A stretch of DNA of 64,000 nucleotides, taken from the NCBI RefSeq assembly GCF_014486695.1, contig NZ_JACTAB010000006.1:1-64000 (forward strand). Reading direction: 5' to 3'. The position numbers and the translations under genes were made by a program. The stretch comes from Flavobacterium buctense (GTDB lineage Bacteria; Bacteroidota; Bacteroidia; Flavobacteriales; Flavobacteriaceae). Below the pieces are notes generated by a model that was given only the letters and a program-made list of their open reading frames with translations, had not been told where the DNA came from and did not search any database. Of this stretch, positions 51,929-62,395 are shown one piece after another (positions within the stretch are counted from its first letter, which is position 1; each line of letters begins with the position of its first letter).

Positions 51929-54900
51929 TTGGAAAAAAATAAAAAAGATAGCAAGTTAAAGAAAGTCAGAAAGATTGTTTTACGCACCATTGCTGTGCTG
52001 CTATTACTTTTGTTATTGACGGTTATTGCCTTGTCACTGCCTTATGTACAAACCAAAATTGCCCGTTACGCCACCAATACAATCAATGAAGATTATGGAA
52101 CTAACATCAATATAGAGCAAGTAGCTATTACTTTTTTTGGTGGAGTTAAGTTAAAAACCGTACTTGTTTTAGACCATCACAACGATACTTTGATTTATTC
52201 TAAACGAATTAAGACCAGTATTCTGGATATGAATAAGTTGATTAATGGTAAATTACTTTTCGGAGATTTAGAGTTTGATCAATTTTATCTTCAGATTAAA
52301 ACTTATAAAAAAGAACGAGATACTAATCTGGATTTGTTTGTGGCTGCTTTCGATGACGGAAAAAAGAGCAGTGGAAAATTTTTAATGACTTCCAAAAACA
52401 TTTACTTGAAGGACAGTCGGTTTATGATGATTGACGAAAATCGCGCCAATCCTAAGGATGTTGATTTTACCAAGTTAAATGCTCATTTAAAGGATTTTAA
52501 AATTAAAGGACCTGATGTGACTGCCAATATCACCAAGATGAACTTTCATGACCATCGCGGGGCAACCATAGATAATTTATTGGCTAATTTTACTTACACC
52601 AAGAAAAATATCCGGTTGGAGAAACTCCAAGTAAGAACCCCTGAATCGTATTTAAACGGACAAATTATACTCAAGTACAATAGAGACAATAAAGATTTTA
52701 GTGATTTTAATAATAAAGTTAAGTTTGAAGTTGCCATCGATAGTGCTACTTTGTCAACCAATGATATCCGATATTTTTACAAAGAATTAGACAAGAATCA
52801 AAAGTTCTATTTGAATGCCAAAATCAAAGGTACTCTGAATAATTTTTATGCTACTGATTTGTATTTGCAAGACCGTAAAAATAGTATTATCAAAGGCGAT
52901 GTTAATTTTAAAAACCTGTTTCCTCGTGCGCCCGGCGCATTTTACATGAAAGGTGATTTTGATAAAATTTCTTCCAATTACAACGATTTGACAAAACTTT
53001 TACCGAACATTCTAGGCAAAAAATTACCCACTTCTTTGCAAAAATTAGGACAATTTCAATTTGTCGGAACGGCTGAAGTAACACAAAAATATATCAACGC
53101 CGATTTTGTAATGAATACCGCTTTGGGATTAGTAGAATCTGAATTGCATATGTCTGCTCTCAACAATATTGACAATGCAAAGTATAATGGCTATGTGATT
53201 TTAGATAATTTTGATGTTGGTAATTTGATTAACGATAAAAGTATCGGAAAAGTTAGTCTTGACTTAGCCATCGACGGAAAAGGATTTACACAAAAATACT
53301 TAAATACCTCTTTTGTTGGAGATGTTTTCCAAGTAAATTACAATGGTTACAATTACACAAAAATTATAGTAGACGGCTCGTTTAAACAACCTATTTTTAA
53401 AGGAAAAGTTAATGTAAATGATCCCAATTTATTCATGGATTTTGAGGGCACAGTTGATTTGACAGAAAGGGAAAGTATTTATGATTTTCATTCTGAAATA
53501 GACTATGCAAATCTTGACAAACTCAACTTTATCAAAGACTCTATTGCGGTGTTCAAAGGAGATGTAGTGGTCAATGCCAAAGGAAGTTCATTAGACAATC
53601 TGAAAGGAAATTTGGTGCTGACCAATGCCTCTTATCAAAATAAAAAAGACATTTATTTTTTAGATTATTTGGAAGTCAATTCAAGTTTTGGGCTCAATGG
53701 AGAAAGAGACATTACCATCAATTCACCTGATGCTATACAAGGCTCAGTGGTTGGAAAATACAAGTTCAATGAAGTACAGAAAATGGTAGAAAATTCTCTA
53801 GGCAGTTTCTATTCCAATTACAAGTCTAATAAAGTCTTGCCCAATCAATATTTAAAATTCAATTTTGCTATTAACAGTAAAATTATCGAGATTTTTAATC
53901 CCGACATTACTTTAGCGCCAAATACAGTTTTGAAAGGCAATATAGGTTCTGACACTAAGAATTTCCATTTAGATTTCAATTCTCCGAAAATAACGGCTTA
54001 CGAAAATACGTTTGATAATATATTGGTTCAGGTTGACAATAAAAACCCACTTTACAATGCCTATGTTCAATTGGATTCCATTAAAACCAAGCATTATAAG
54101 GTTAGGGATTTTAGTATGATTAATACTTTTTCTAAAGATACTTTACGTTTTAGGACAGAATTCAAAGGTGGTAACAAAGGACTTGATTTTTACAACTTGA
54201 ATTTTTACCATACCATCAATAATGAAAATAAAAATGTAGTTGGCTTTGATAAATCGGAATTACAGTTTAAAGATTATTTGTGGTTTTTAAATGAGGAAGA
54301 AAATGAGCAGAGTAATAAAGTAGTCTTCGATAAAAAATTAACTAATTTTTCTTTTCAAGATTTTGTCGTTTCTCATGAGAATCAGAAAATTAATTTCATG
54401 GGAATGATCAATGGCAAGCAAAACAAAGATTTAGAACTCACCTTTAATAATGTCAATTTAAACAAAGTCACACCCGACGTTGAAAAATTTAAGTTTGAAG
54501 GCAATTTGAACGGAAAAGTAAATTTCAAGCAAACCAATACCGTTTTTCAACCTACGTCTAAATTGGAAATAGACAGTTTATCGGTCAATGGCATTGCCTT
54601 AGGAAATTTGAATTTAGACATTGAAGGCGATGAAACCCTGCGTAAATTTTACTTGAATTCTAATCTTGAGAACGAAAATGTAGATTCTTTCAGCGCTGAT
54701 GGTAATATAGAAATTGTAGACGGACAAACATTATTGGATGTAGATTTGAGTTTTGACAAATTTAATTTGGGTGTTTTAAGTAAAATTGGAGGAGAAGTGA
54801 TTACTAATATTCGTGGGTTTGCAACCGGTAATGCACGAATTGACGGCAATGTAAACGCCTTAGATTACAATGGACGCCTTTACATTAATGAAGCGGGCAT

Positions 54901-56464
54901 GAAAATTCCGTATTTAAATACCGATTACCAATTTGTCAATAATTCAATAGTTGATATCACCGAAAACAAGTTTATTGTTAGAGAAACTACGATTACCGAT
55001 ACCGAGTATAATACCAGAGGAACAATAAATGGATTTATCAAGCACAAACAGTTTGCTGATTGGCAGTTGGATCTGGCCATAAGTACAGACCGCCTTTTAG
55101 CATTAAACACAGAAGATTCAGAAGATGCTGCATATTATGGAAGAGCGTTTATGAATGGCTCGGCATCGATTAAAGGCCCAACAGATGGTCTTATGATAAG
55201 TGTAAACGCAGAATCAGCGCAAGGAACAGATATTAAAATCCCAATTAATGAAGCAGAATCTGTTGAAGAAAATAGTTTTATTCATTTTATAACACCAGCT
55301 GAAAAAGCCAATAAAGGAAATGATAGGATTACCCAAAATAAAAAATACAATGGTTTAGAATTAGACTTCAATTTTGAAATCAACAAAAATGCTGACATAG
55401 AGGTGATTTTAGACCGGAATTCGGGGCATGGAATGAAAGGGAAAGGGTATGGAACTTTGCTTTTCAGAATCAATACTACCGGAAAATTTCAAATGTTTGG
55501 AGATTTTATCGCTTTAGAAGGGGAATATAATTTTAAGTACGGTGGAATCATAGACAAAAAATTTGCGGTTAAAAAAGGAAGTTCAATTATTTGGCAAGGA
55601 GATCCGATGGCTGCAACACTCAACTTGGAAGCAATTTATGAAACTTCTGCTAATCCGGCAGTTTTAATTGACAATCCTTCTTTCAATAAAAAAGTAGACG
55701 TTGAGGTGGTTATTGGAGTAAAGGGAAGTCTCGCTAATCCGGAACCCGATTTCAATATCAATTTTCCTACCGTTGGGAGTTCCTTAAAATCTGAAATTCA
55801 ATACCAATTAGATGATAAAGACAAGCGGCAAACACAAGCATTGTACTTACTTTCTACCGGTGGTTTTTTGAGTCAAGAAGGTGTCAACCAAAACCAATTG
55901 TCTAACAATTTATTCGAAAAAGCGAGTAGTCTTTTTAAAGATATTTTTTCCGGAGACGATGACAAAATTTCTATAGCTCCCGAATATGTAGTTTCTGATC
56001 GAAATGGTACCGGTCAAGAAACGGATGCCCGGTTTGGTGTTACTGTTTCTTCCCGAATTAATGACCGAATTACTGTAAACGGAAAAGTAGGTGTACCGGT
56101 TGGCGGTATTTCTGAAACGGCCATCGTGGGTGATGTTGAGGTTCAATATAGGGTAAATGATGATGGAACTTTGAATTTAAGAGTGTTCAATAAAGAAAAC
56201 GATATTACATACATTGGTCAAGGAATTGGCTACACTCAAGGGATAGGAATGTCTTATGAAGTCGATTTTGATACGATGAAAGAATTGATTAATAAGATTT
56301 TTAAAAACGCCAAAATTGATCGCGTTAAAACCCAAAATCACGCCGATCAAGACTCTGAAATGTTTCCGGAAGGAATCAAAATGAAAACCAAAAATGAGTC
56401 GGAAAACGACAAGAAAAAAGCAGATATAAAGGCCAATCAAGAAGCTGTTTCTCCCGAAGATTAA
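51929..56464 (+). CDS. tamB: Translocation and assembly module protein TamB
   Basis: 1511 aa. A basic N-terminus and one membrane helix (residues about 14-36) are followed by a very long AsmA/TamB beta-taco of repeated short strands. The C-terminal DUF490 domain (about 1130-1440) has GYGTLLFRINTTGKFQMFGD and KYGGIIDKKFAVKKGSSI. It helps move lipids or outer-membrane proteins across the periplasm. No ATG starts the frame before the helix; a TTG at 51929 (MEKNKKDSK) is the best start. The tail is charged and low complexity. Confidence 0.93.
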   Translation: MEKNKKDSKLKKVRKIVLRTIAVLLLLLLLTVIALSLPYVQTKIARYATNTINEDYGTNINIEQVAITFFGGVKLKTVLVLDHHNDTLIYSKRIKTSILDMNKLINGKLLFGDLEFDQFYLQIKTYKKERDTNLDLFVAAFDDGKKSSGKFLMTSKNIYLKDSRFMMIDENRANPKDVDFTKLNAHLKDFKIKGPDVTANITKMNFHDHRGATIDNLLANFTYTKKNIRLEKLQVRTPESYLNGQIILKYNRDNKDFSDFNNKVKFEVAIDSATLSTNDIRYFYKELDKNQKFYLNAKIKGTLNNFYATDLYLQDRKNSIIKGDVNFKNLFPRAPGAFYMKGDFDKISSNYNDLTKLLPNILGKKLPTSLQKLGQFQFVGTAEVTQKYINADFVMNTALGLVESELHMSALNNIDNAKYNGYVILDNFDVGNLINDKSIGKVSLDLAIDGKGFTQKYLNTSFVGDVFQVNYNGYNYTKIIVDGSFKQPIFKGKVNVNDPNLFMDFEGTVDLTERESIYDFHSEIDYANLDKLNFIKDSIAVFKGDVVVNAKGSSLDNLKGNLVLTNASYQNKKDIYFLDYLEVNSSFGLNGERDITINSPDAIQGSVVGKYKFNEVQKMVENSLGSFYSNYKSNKVLPNQYLKFNFAINSKIIEIFNPDITLAPNTVLKGNIGSDTKNFHLDFNSPKITAYENTFDNILVQVDNKNPLYNAYVQLDSIKTKHYKVRDFSMINTFSKDTLRFRTEFKGGNKGLDFYNLNFYHTINNENKNVVGFDKSELQFKDYLWFLNEEENEQSNKVVFDKKLTNFSFQDFVVSHENQKINFMGMINGKQNKDLELTFNNVNLNKVTPDVEKFKFEGNLNGKVNFKQTNTVFQPTSKLEIDSLSVNGIALGNLNLDIEGDETLRKFYLNSNLENENVDSFSADGNIEIVDGQTLLDVDLSFDKFNLGVLSKIGGEVITNIRGFATGNARIDGNVNALDYNGRLYINEAGMKIPYLNTDYQFVNNSIVDITENKFIVRETTITDTEYNTRGTINGFIKHKQFADWQLDLAISTDRLLALNTEDSEDAAYYGRAFMNGSASIKGPTDGLMISVNAESAQGTDIKIPINEAESVEENSFIHFITPAEKANKGNDRITQNKKYNGLELDFNFEINKNADIEVILDRNSGHGMKGKGYGTLLFRINTTGKFQMFGDFIALEGEYNFKYGGIIDKKFAVKKGSSIIWQGDPMAATLNLEAIYETSANPAVLIDNPSFNKKVDVEVVIGVKGSLANPEPDFNINFPTVGSSLKSEIQYQLDDKDKRQTQALYLLSTGGFLSQEGVNQNQLSNNLFEKASSLFKDIFSGDDDKISIAPEYVVSDRNGTGQETDARFGVTVSSRINDRITVNGKVGVPVGGISETAIVGDVEVQYRVNDDGTLNLRVFNKENDITYIGQGIGYTQGIGMSYEVDFDTMKELINKIFKNAKIDRVKTQNHADQDSEMFPEGIKMKTKNESENDKKKADIKANQEAVSPED

Positions 56465-56606
56465 GACCTGACTCCATTTCCGGATTTACCACAACCAAAA
56501 ACTTATCAACGAAAACGATTGAATTTCACCTATTTTATTAATATATTAATAATATGGGTAAAAAACTACTTCATCTTTGCTAATTTTACATTTTAATCAG
56601 ATAAAA

Positions 56607-57593
56607 ATGTCTAAAAGCATAAAAAAAATTGGGGTGCTAACCTCCGGAGGTGATTCACCGGGTATGAATGCAGCCATTCGATCTGTAGTCAGAACTTGTG
56701 CCTATCACCAAATTGAGTGTATCGGTATTTACCGAGGCTATCAAGGTATGATTGAAGGTGATTTTAAAGAAATGGGACCGCGTAGTGTAAACAATATTGT
56801 AAACAAAGGCGGAACAATTTTGAAATCCGCTCGATCAAAAGAATTCATGACCGTTGAAGGCCGACAAAAAGCCCACCAAAACTTAGTCAACTCAGGTGTT
56901 GATGCTCTAGTGGTGATTGGCGGAGACGGCTCTTTTACCGGTGCTGAAGTGTTTAACGCTGAGTTTGATTTTCCGGTTATGGGAATTCCAGGGACTATTG
57001 ATAATGATATTTTCGGAACCAGTCACACTTTGGGTTATGATACCGCTTTGAATACAGTAGTAGATGTAATCGATAAGATTCGTGATACGGCCAGTTCGCA
57101 CAACCGACTTTTCTTTGTAGAGGTTATGGGAAGAGATGCAGGTCACATCGCATTAAACGCCGGAATAGGAGCAGGAGCAGAAGAAATCCTAATTCCTGAA
57201 GAAGATTTAGGCTTAGAACGTTTGTTAGATTCTTTAAAGAAAAGTAAAGCTTCGGGCAAATCATCCAGTATAGTGGTTATAGCCGAAGGCGATAAAATTG
57301 GGAAGAATGTATTCGAATTAAAAGATTACGTTGAAGCCAATTTACCGGAATACGATGTTAGAGTTTCAGTTTTGGGTCATATGCAACGCGGTGGCGCACC
57401 CTCTTGTTTTGACCGAGTTTTAGCTTCAAGATATGGCGTAAAAGCGGTGGAATCTTTATTGGAAGGAAAAAGCAATTTTATGGTAGGTTTACTAGCCGAT
57501 AAAGTAGCGTTAACTCCGTTAGAACAAGCCATCAAAGGTCGTTCTGAAATCGACAGAGAATTATTAAGAGTTTCGGATATTATGACCACATAA
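56607..57593 (+). CDS. pfkA: 6-phosphofructokinase
   Basis: 328 aa ATP-type PfkA. The ATP loop is GVLTSGGDSPGMNAAI, the catalytic region is PGTIDNDIFGT, and VEVMGRDAGHIALN and LGHMQRGGAPS bind the sugar phosphate. It phosphorylates fructose 6-phosphate. The ATG at 56607 (MSKSIKKIG) is chosen over an upstream in-frame start. It precedes gapA by 79 nt. Confidence 0.97.
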   Translation: MSKSIKKIGVLTSGGDSPGMNAAIRSVVRTCAYHQIECIGIYRGYQGMIEGDFKEMGPRSVNNIVNKGGTILKSARSKEFMTVEGRQKAHQNLVNSGVDALVVIGGDGSFTGAEVFNAEFDFPVMGIPGTIDNDIFGTSHTLGYDTALNTVVDVIDKIRDTASSHNRLFFVEVMGRDAGHIALNAGIGAGAEEILIPEEDLGLERLLDSLKKSKASGKSSSIVVIAEGDKIGKNVFELKDYVEANLPEYDVRVSVLGHMQRGGAPSCFDRVLASRYGVKAVESLLEGKSNFMVGLLADKVALTPLEQAIKGRSEIDRELLRVSDIMTT

Positions 57594-57666
57594 AAAAAAT
57601 ACTGCCTTCAGCGGTAATTTATTGGGCCAACAAATGCAACAATAGTATAAATAGAAAATTAAATAA

Positions 57667-58683
<1,017 letters not shown>

Positions 58684-58688
58684 TAAAT

Positions 58689-58729
58689 AAAAAAATCCCG
58701 TTATCTTTGTAGGTGACGGGATTTTTTAT
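58689..58729 (+). terminator. Terminator after gapA
   Basis: AAAAAATCCCGT pairs with ACGGGATTTTTT, leading into T6, directly after the stop codon. Confidence 0.85.
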
Positions 58730-58834
58730 ACCTAAAACTAAACTAATCGAGGCGCAACTGAATTGTTTGGAGCGACTCGAAATAAAACCAATAAAATAAA
58801 GAGAATTAAGATTTATAATTTGAACTCAGTTTTA

Positions 58835-58866
58835 AATTCGTAATTCCTAATTCGTAATTCCTAATT
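58835..58866. repeat. 14-bp tandem direct repeat
   Basis: Two exact copies of AATTCGTAATTCCT (58835-58848 and 58849-58862) and a partial third end just before the ATG at 58871. AT-rich words of this type are common between genes in this window. Confidence 0.7.
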
Positions 58867-58870
58867 GATT

Positions 58871-59722
58871 ATGAAATTATTAGTTGATAGTGGTTCTACC
58901 AAAGCCGATTGGATTGCGATTGATGACAACGGAAAAGTGCTTTTCACCACTCAAACTTTAGGATTAAATCCTGAAGTATTAGACAAAGATGCTATACTTG
59001 AAAGACTTAACGAAAAGTTTGATATTGAGCACAACAAAGACAAAGCAACCCATTTGTTTTTTTATGGTGCCGGTTGTGGCACCGATAGAATGAAAAAATT
59101 CTTGACCATAGTATTTGAAGAATATTTCAGAAACGCTGTGGTTTCGGTACATGAAGATACTTATGCCGCCGTTTATGCCACTACTCCAAATGACGAGAAA
59201 GCCATTGTTTGTATTTTGGGAACCGGTTCAAATTGTAGTTATTTTGATGGTAAAGTTTTACACCAAAAAGTACAGTCTTTAGGGTACATCGTTATGGATG
59301 ACGGTTCCGGAAATCGCTTTGGAAGACATTTAATTCGCGGTCATTATTTCAATAATATGCCGGAAGATTTGTCAAAAGAGTTTGCCGATGAATACAATTT
59401 GGATGCCGATTATATCAAAGCCAATTTGTACAAAGAAGACAATCCAAATGCTTACTTAGCCACTTTTGCTAAGTTCATCATCAAGCACAAAGACAATCCT
59501 TTTTGTCAAAAAATCATCAAAAAAGAATTGAAATCTTTTGCCAAAAACTATATCATGCAGTTTGACAATTGCCGAGAAGTACCGGTGCATTTTGTAGGTT
59601 CCATCGCGTTTTATTTGAAAGAGGAATTGGAACAAGTTTTGGCCAAATATGACATCAAAATTGGCAATGTACTCCGAAGACCAATCGACGGACTGATTGC
59701 CTATCACATTTTAAATAAATAG
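58871..59722 (+). CDS. N-acetylglucosamine kinase-like BadF/BadG family ATPase
   Basis: 283 aa ASKHA fold. LLVDSGSTKADWIAIDDNG holds the phosphate 1 loop. GAGCGTDR, VCILGTGSNCSYFDG (phosphate 2 and substrate loops) and DDGSGNRFGRHLIRGHYF are as in the eukaryotic-type GlcNAc kinase. It probably returns GlcNAc from murein or chitin breakdown to metabolism. The ATG at 58871 is preferred over a TTG 6 nt before. Confidence 0.9.
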   Translation: MKLLVDSGSTKADWIAIDDNGKVLFTTQTLGLNPEVLDKDAILERLNEKFDIEHNKDKATHLFFYGAGCGTDRMKKFLTIVFEEYFRNAVVSVHEDTYAAVYATTPNDEKAIVCILGTGSNCSYFDGKVLHQKVQSLGYIVMDDGSGNRFGRHLIRGHYFNNMPEDLSKEFADEYNLDADYIKANLYKEDNPNAYLATFAKFIIKHKDNPFCQKIIKKELKSFAKNYIMQFDNCREVPVHFVGSIAFYLKEELEQVLAKYDIKIGNVLRRPIDGLIAYHILNK

Positions 59723-59723
59723 T

Positions 59724-59754
59724 AAAAAACCTAACAGCGATGTTAGGTTTTTTT
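59724..59754 (+). terminator. Terminator after the sugar kinase gene
   Basis: Perfect arms AAAAACCTAACA and TGTTAGGTTTTT close a GCGA loop, followed by a T run. Confidence 0.85.
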
Positions 59755-59791
59755 ATGCTTTGGTTTGTGTTGAATTTTGGTGGTTCTTCTT

Positions 59792-60292
59792 TTAAAAATA
59801 TTTATAAGTATCACTTTCTTCACCATCATTTTTCAATTTCATTTCTTTAAATATCTCTATAAGTTTGTCACCTTTATCTGTGCAAAGTTCCGGAAAAGCA
59901 ATGTTTTTTGATTGTCTGCTACCACCACATTCTGCGCAAAACTCATAAAAATCAACAATCTTATTCTGTTTGTAAAATAAAATTAAATGTCTTGGATTAT
60001 AACAATCAGCCAGCAAGCATTCCTCTTCGGTTGAAAGTAAAACTTCCGCTATTTTTTCAGAATAATGTTTGTCTAAAACGACATTATCAATAATGTTTAT
60101 GTCTGGAATTCGAATAGTATCTTTTTCTATTTTCAGTTCAAATTTGCTACTATACACATCTCTATGTGTATTGTAGGAGACAAGCCTGATTTTGTCATAT
60201 CTTTTTAAAAATTTAGAAGTTTTCTTTTCCTGCTCATTACAGGACAGGATAAAAGTTGACATTAGAATTAAAAGGATAATTTTTTTGTTCAT
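59792..60292 (-). CDS. Lipoprotein of unknown function
   Basis: 166 aa, lipobox FILSCNEQE (Cys about 18). There are Cys pairs in EEECLLADC and EFCAECGGSR. I do not recognise the family. It lies next to array 2, but its flanks do not show complementary cassette ends, so I treat it as outside the array. Confidence 0.65.
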   Translation of the reverse strand: MNKKIILLILMSTFILSCNEQEKKTSKFLKRYDKIRLVSYNTHRDVYSSKFELKIEKDTIRIPDINIIDNVVLDKHYSEKIAEVLLSTEEECLLADCYNPRHLILFYKQNKIVDFYEFCAECGGSRQSKNIAFPELCTDKGDKLIEIFKEMKLKNDGEESDTYKYF

Positions 60293-60337
60293 TGGGATTG
60301 TCTGTTTAAGTTCCGGAAAATGACTGTTAGCTTTCCG

Positions 60338-60366
60338 CAGTTGTTACAAACTGCTGTTAGAAACGT
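60338..60366 (-). repeat. attC-like half-site (array 2, trailing end)
   Basis: The right arm GTTACAAACTGCTGTTAG is followed by AAACG. A second, weaker CTGTTAGC lies 30 nt to the left (60324-60331), perhaps an older edge. Confidence 0.6.
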
Positions 60367-60368
60367 AG

Positions 60369-60755
60369 CTAAACACTATAAATGTCAAACCAAATATCAA
60401 CATTTAATTTTCCAAGTTCCGTTAGTTGATTTGGTGACAAAGTTGGGCCACCATGTCCATCTTTGGAAAGCCAATAACATGAAATATCGATTTGGCTTCC
60501 TTCGGATTGAATTTTTTTCAAAATATCAATTTTTGGCCTAAACTTTTCAATCAAATAATCAATATGTCTACGTATGTCTTTTGAATCTAATATTTCTTTT
60601 GTTGAATAAAAGTAACCATTAAAATCTACTCCGGTTGATGTATCACTTGGTTTAATTTCCAACCTTTCCACAACATTTGAGTTTTTACTATAAATTCTCA
60701 AAGTTGCATATGTTTCTCCACACGTTGGATAGTTGTCGTTATATGGGTTATTCAT
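60369..60755 (-). CDS. Cassette gene: DUF4279 protein
   Basis: 128 aa with the DUF4279 ending CYWLSKDGHGGPTLSPNQL then WFDIY. An early strand YATLRIYSKN fits as well. The family includes immunity-like proteins of unknown detail. A short deleted site separates it from the next cassette gene, which appears to be from the same family. Confidence 0.75.
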   Translation of the reverse strand: MNNPYNDNYPTCGETYATLRIYSKNSNVVERLEIKPSDTSTGVDFNGYFYSTKEILDSKDIRRHIDYLIEKFRPKIDILKKIQSEGSQIDISCYWLSKDGHGGPTLSPNQLTELGKLNVDIWFDIYSV

Positions 60756-60763
60756 GGGCTATA

Positions 60764-60787
60764 GTTGTAAATTGTTGTTATGTTACG
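60764..60787 (-). repeat. Truncated attC-like site
   Basis: Only the right arm GTTGTAAATTGTTGTTATG remains. The left part with TAAC is missing, and the preceding gene start lies only 9 nt away. The deletion removed about 110 bp compared with full sites. Confidence 0.6.
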
Positions 60788-60790
60788 TAG

Positions 60791-61189
60791 TTACTTATTA
60801 TTATATATATCACAATCAATTACACCTCCTACAGTATTTACAAATTCCAATATCTTTTTACTAAAATGTAATCCAGGAGTTTCATCGCCTAAATATATTA
60901 CGACTTCCAAAACAAAACTAATCTCTGGATTTTCGGCTTTTAATTTTAAAAATTCAACTTTATGATTGTTAAGTTTCATTATCAATTTTTCAATTTCTTC
61001 GAAAAAAAATGGATTTGTTAAATTGCCAGTTGAGTATTCCCAAATTGTACAAACCGGAACTTTCCCTTTTTCAAACATTTTCTGGAAACTAGTAGGCTTT
61101 ACGGTTAAATATTTATCAAACTCTTGTAAACCAAAGTTTTCATTTTCAGTTTTAATTGCAAAATATGTATATCCTGTTGTGTCTTTCAT
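60791..61189 (-). CDS. Cassette gene: second DUF4279-like protein
   Basis: 132 aa. The N-terminal YFAIKTENENFGLQEFDKYL and the C-terminal FSKKILEFVNTVGGVIDCDI are arranged as in DUF4279. The match is weaker than in the neighbour. I chose the ATG at 61189; an upstream start at 61264 would translate part of the attC-like site. No signal peptide. Confidence 0.65.
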   Translation of the reverse strand: MKDTTGYTYFAIKTENENFGLQEFDKYLTVKPTSFQKMFEKGKVPVCTIWEYSTGNLTNPFFFEEIEKLIMKLNNHKVEFLKLKAENPEISFVLEVVIYLGDETPGLHFSKKILEFVNTVGGVIDCDIYNNK

Positions 61190-61210
61190 TACAATTTTTC
61201 TCCTGTGGTG

Positions 61211-61345
61211 CATTAAGTGCCATAGCTTGCAACAGCTTTGACGATTTATTACTGATGCTTCCAAATATAAAACTCCTTTTTGAATTTTAGGAGAAAATTC
61301 GGGATAAGCCCAAGCGCGCAGTAGTTACAAACTGCTGATATGAGT
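61211..61345 (-). repeat. attC-like full site (array 2)
   Basis: About 134 bp, closely matching the site at 32054-32191. The outer cores are degenerate (TTAAG for TAAC, GATA for GTTA). Both copies keep GACGATTTATTACTGATG and AAAACTCCTTTTTGAATTTT. Confidence 0.75.
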
Positions 61346-61855
61346 TGATTTATATTGTAAAGACCTGTTTATTTTACCGAAAATCTCTTCATTTTTTCCT
61401 TTCACCAAACTTATTTCAGTCTTTACAAAAACACCTTCCGGATAAACTTTTAATTTATATAAAAATTTATCAATTAAACTTTTAGATTGCTTGACATGAC
61501 TTTCCAAATCTTTTAATTCAAAGCAAACAAATGTACTTCCTCTACTTTGCCATAAGTTAACTTGCGTAATGTTTTTCCAGTATATTTTGATATCATTGAT
61601 ATGATCATAAAAATACTCTTCGGTTAATTCAATAGCTGGTTTCCCTGACAACTGTCTGCTAAGATTTTTGACTGTATTATAAAAATGATTCCATATAACA
61701 CGCCAAATTATTAAAGCTAAAATAATTCCATAAGGTTGATGTTTATTCCAAACGAATAATAAAGTTATTAAAAAGAATATTGTAATAGTAATTATAGAAT
61801 CAGTCCATAATTTCAATGGATAATACGAAAGTTGATTGTCTGATTGTTCGCTCAT
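61325..61855 (-). CDS. Cassette gene: membrane protein with PH-like (STM3941-type) domain
   Basis: 176 aa. Two close hydrophobic segments (about 21-55) are followed by a soluble beta domain with IYWKNITQVNLWQS and LIDKFL, arranged as in STM3941-family proteins. I chose the ATG at 61855, because the ATG at 61867 lies in the TAAC end of the adjacent site. Its last residues THISSL and the stop are encoded inside the attC-like site on the other side. Confidence 0.65.
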   Translation of the reverse strand: MSEQSDNQLSYYPLKLWTDSIITITIFFLITLLFVWNKHQPYGIILALIIWRVIWNHFYNTVKNLSRQLSGKPAIELTEEYFYDHINDIKIYWKNITQVNLWQSRGSTFVCFELKDLESHVKQSKSLIDKFLYKLKVYPEGVFVKTEISLVKGKNEEIFGKINRSLQYKSTHISSL

Positions 61856-61860
61856 AAAGT

Positions 61861-61991
61861 GGTTCATAACGTTCCGTCGCTTGGCGTCAGTAGCGGTAAG
61901 TTAAAGAAAAATGTAATAAGAAATACTGAAGTTCAGCGTATTTTCCAAGAAAGACAAACTAGCTATTGCGCCAAACGGCTGTTAGCGGTAG
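61861..61991 (-). repeat. attC-like full site (array 2)
   Basis: 131 bp from CATAAC to GTTAGCGGTAG. It has the clearest inner arms: GTCGCTTGGCG pairs with CGCCAAACGGC, and GTAGC with GCTA, leaving a central loop of some 75 nt. Confidence 0.7.
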
Positions 61992-61999
61992 TTTTATTT

Positions 62000-62395
62000 T
62001 TACTTCTCATACTCGATTAATTCTCCTAGATCTGTTTCAAGAATCATTTTTTCATTATCTAGGTATTTTATTTTTGATTTTCTACTACCATAGAGGGTAA
62101 TATAAATTATTTTAAAACCACCAAATAAGCCTCTTCTCAATTTTATAAAAGATGAATGATTATTAAGTGGTATTCTACCATTTTCAAATTTATCTTTTTC
62201 AAATGTGTTCATTTGACCGTTTTTTCCATCAAAAGAATATTGATAAATTTCACTTGAATGATTATTTTTTATAACCCAATTACCCTTCAGTATTCTTTGA
62301 ACGTCATCTTTGGTATTACAACATTTTAGTTTTTGAGAATTACAATTTAATATTGAGAGAAAGAAGAAAGTAAAAATTAAAACCCTGAATTTCAT
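62000..62395 (-). CDS. Cassette gene: small lipoprotein
   Basis: 131 aa, lipobox-like FLSILNCNSQ (Cys about 18), then a CCNTKDDVQ region and a compact beta domain with GLFGGFKIIYITLYGS. The family is not known to me. Its flanks are perfectly complementary over ten bases (GTTAGCGGTA at 61981 and TACCGCTAAC at 62418-62427). Confidence 0.7.
   Translation of the reverse strand: MKFRVLIFTFFFLSILNCNSQKLKCCNTKDDVQRILKGNWVIKNNHSSEIYQYSFDGKNGQMNTFEKDKFENGRIPLNNHSSFIKLRRGLFGGFKIIYITLYGSRKSKIKYLDNEKMILETDLGELIEYEK

Noticed and set aside
59792-60292. Lipoprotein gene as a fifth cassette of array 2
   Set aside because: No TAAC/GTTA ends complementary to each other were found around it.
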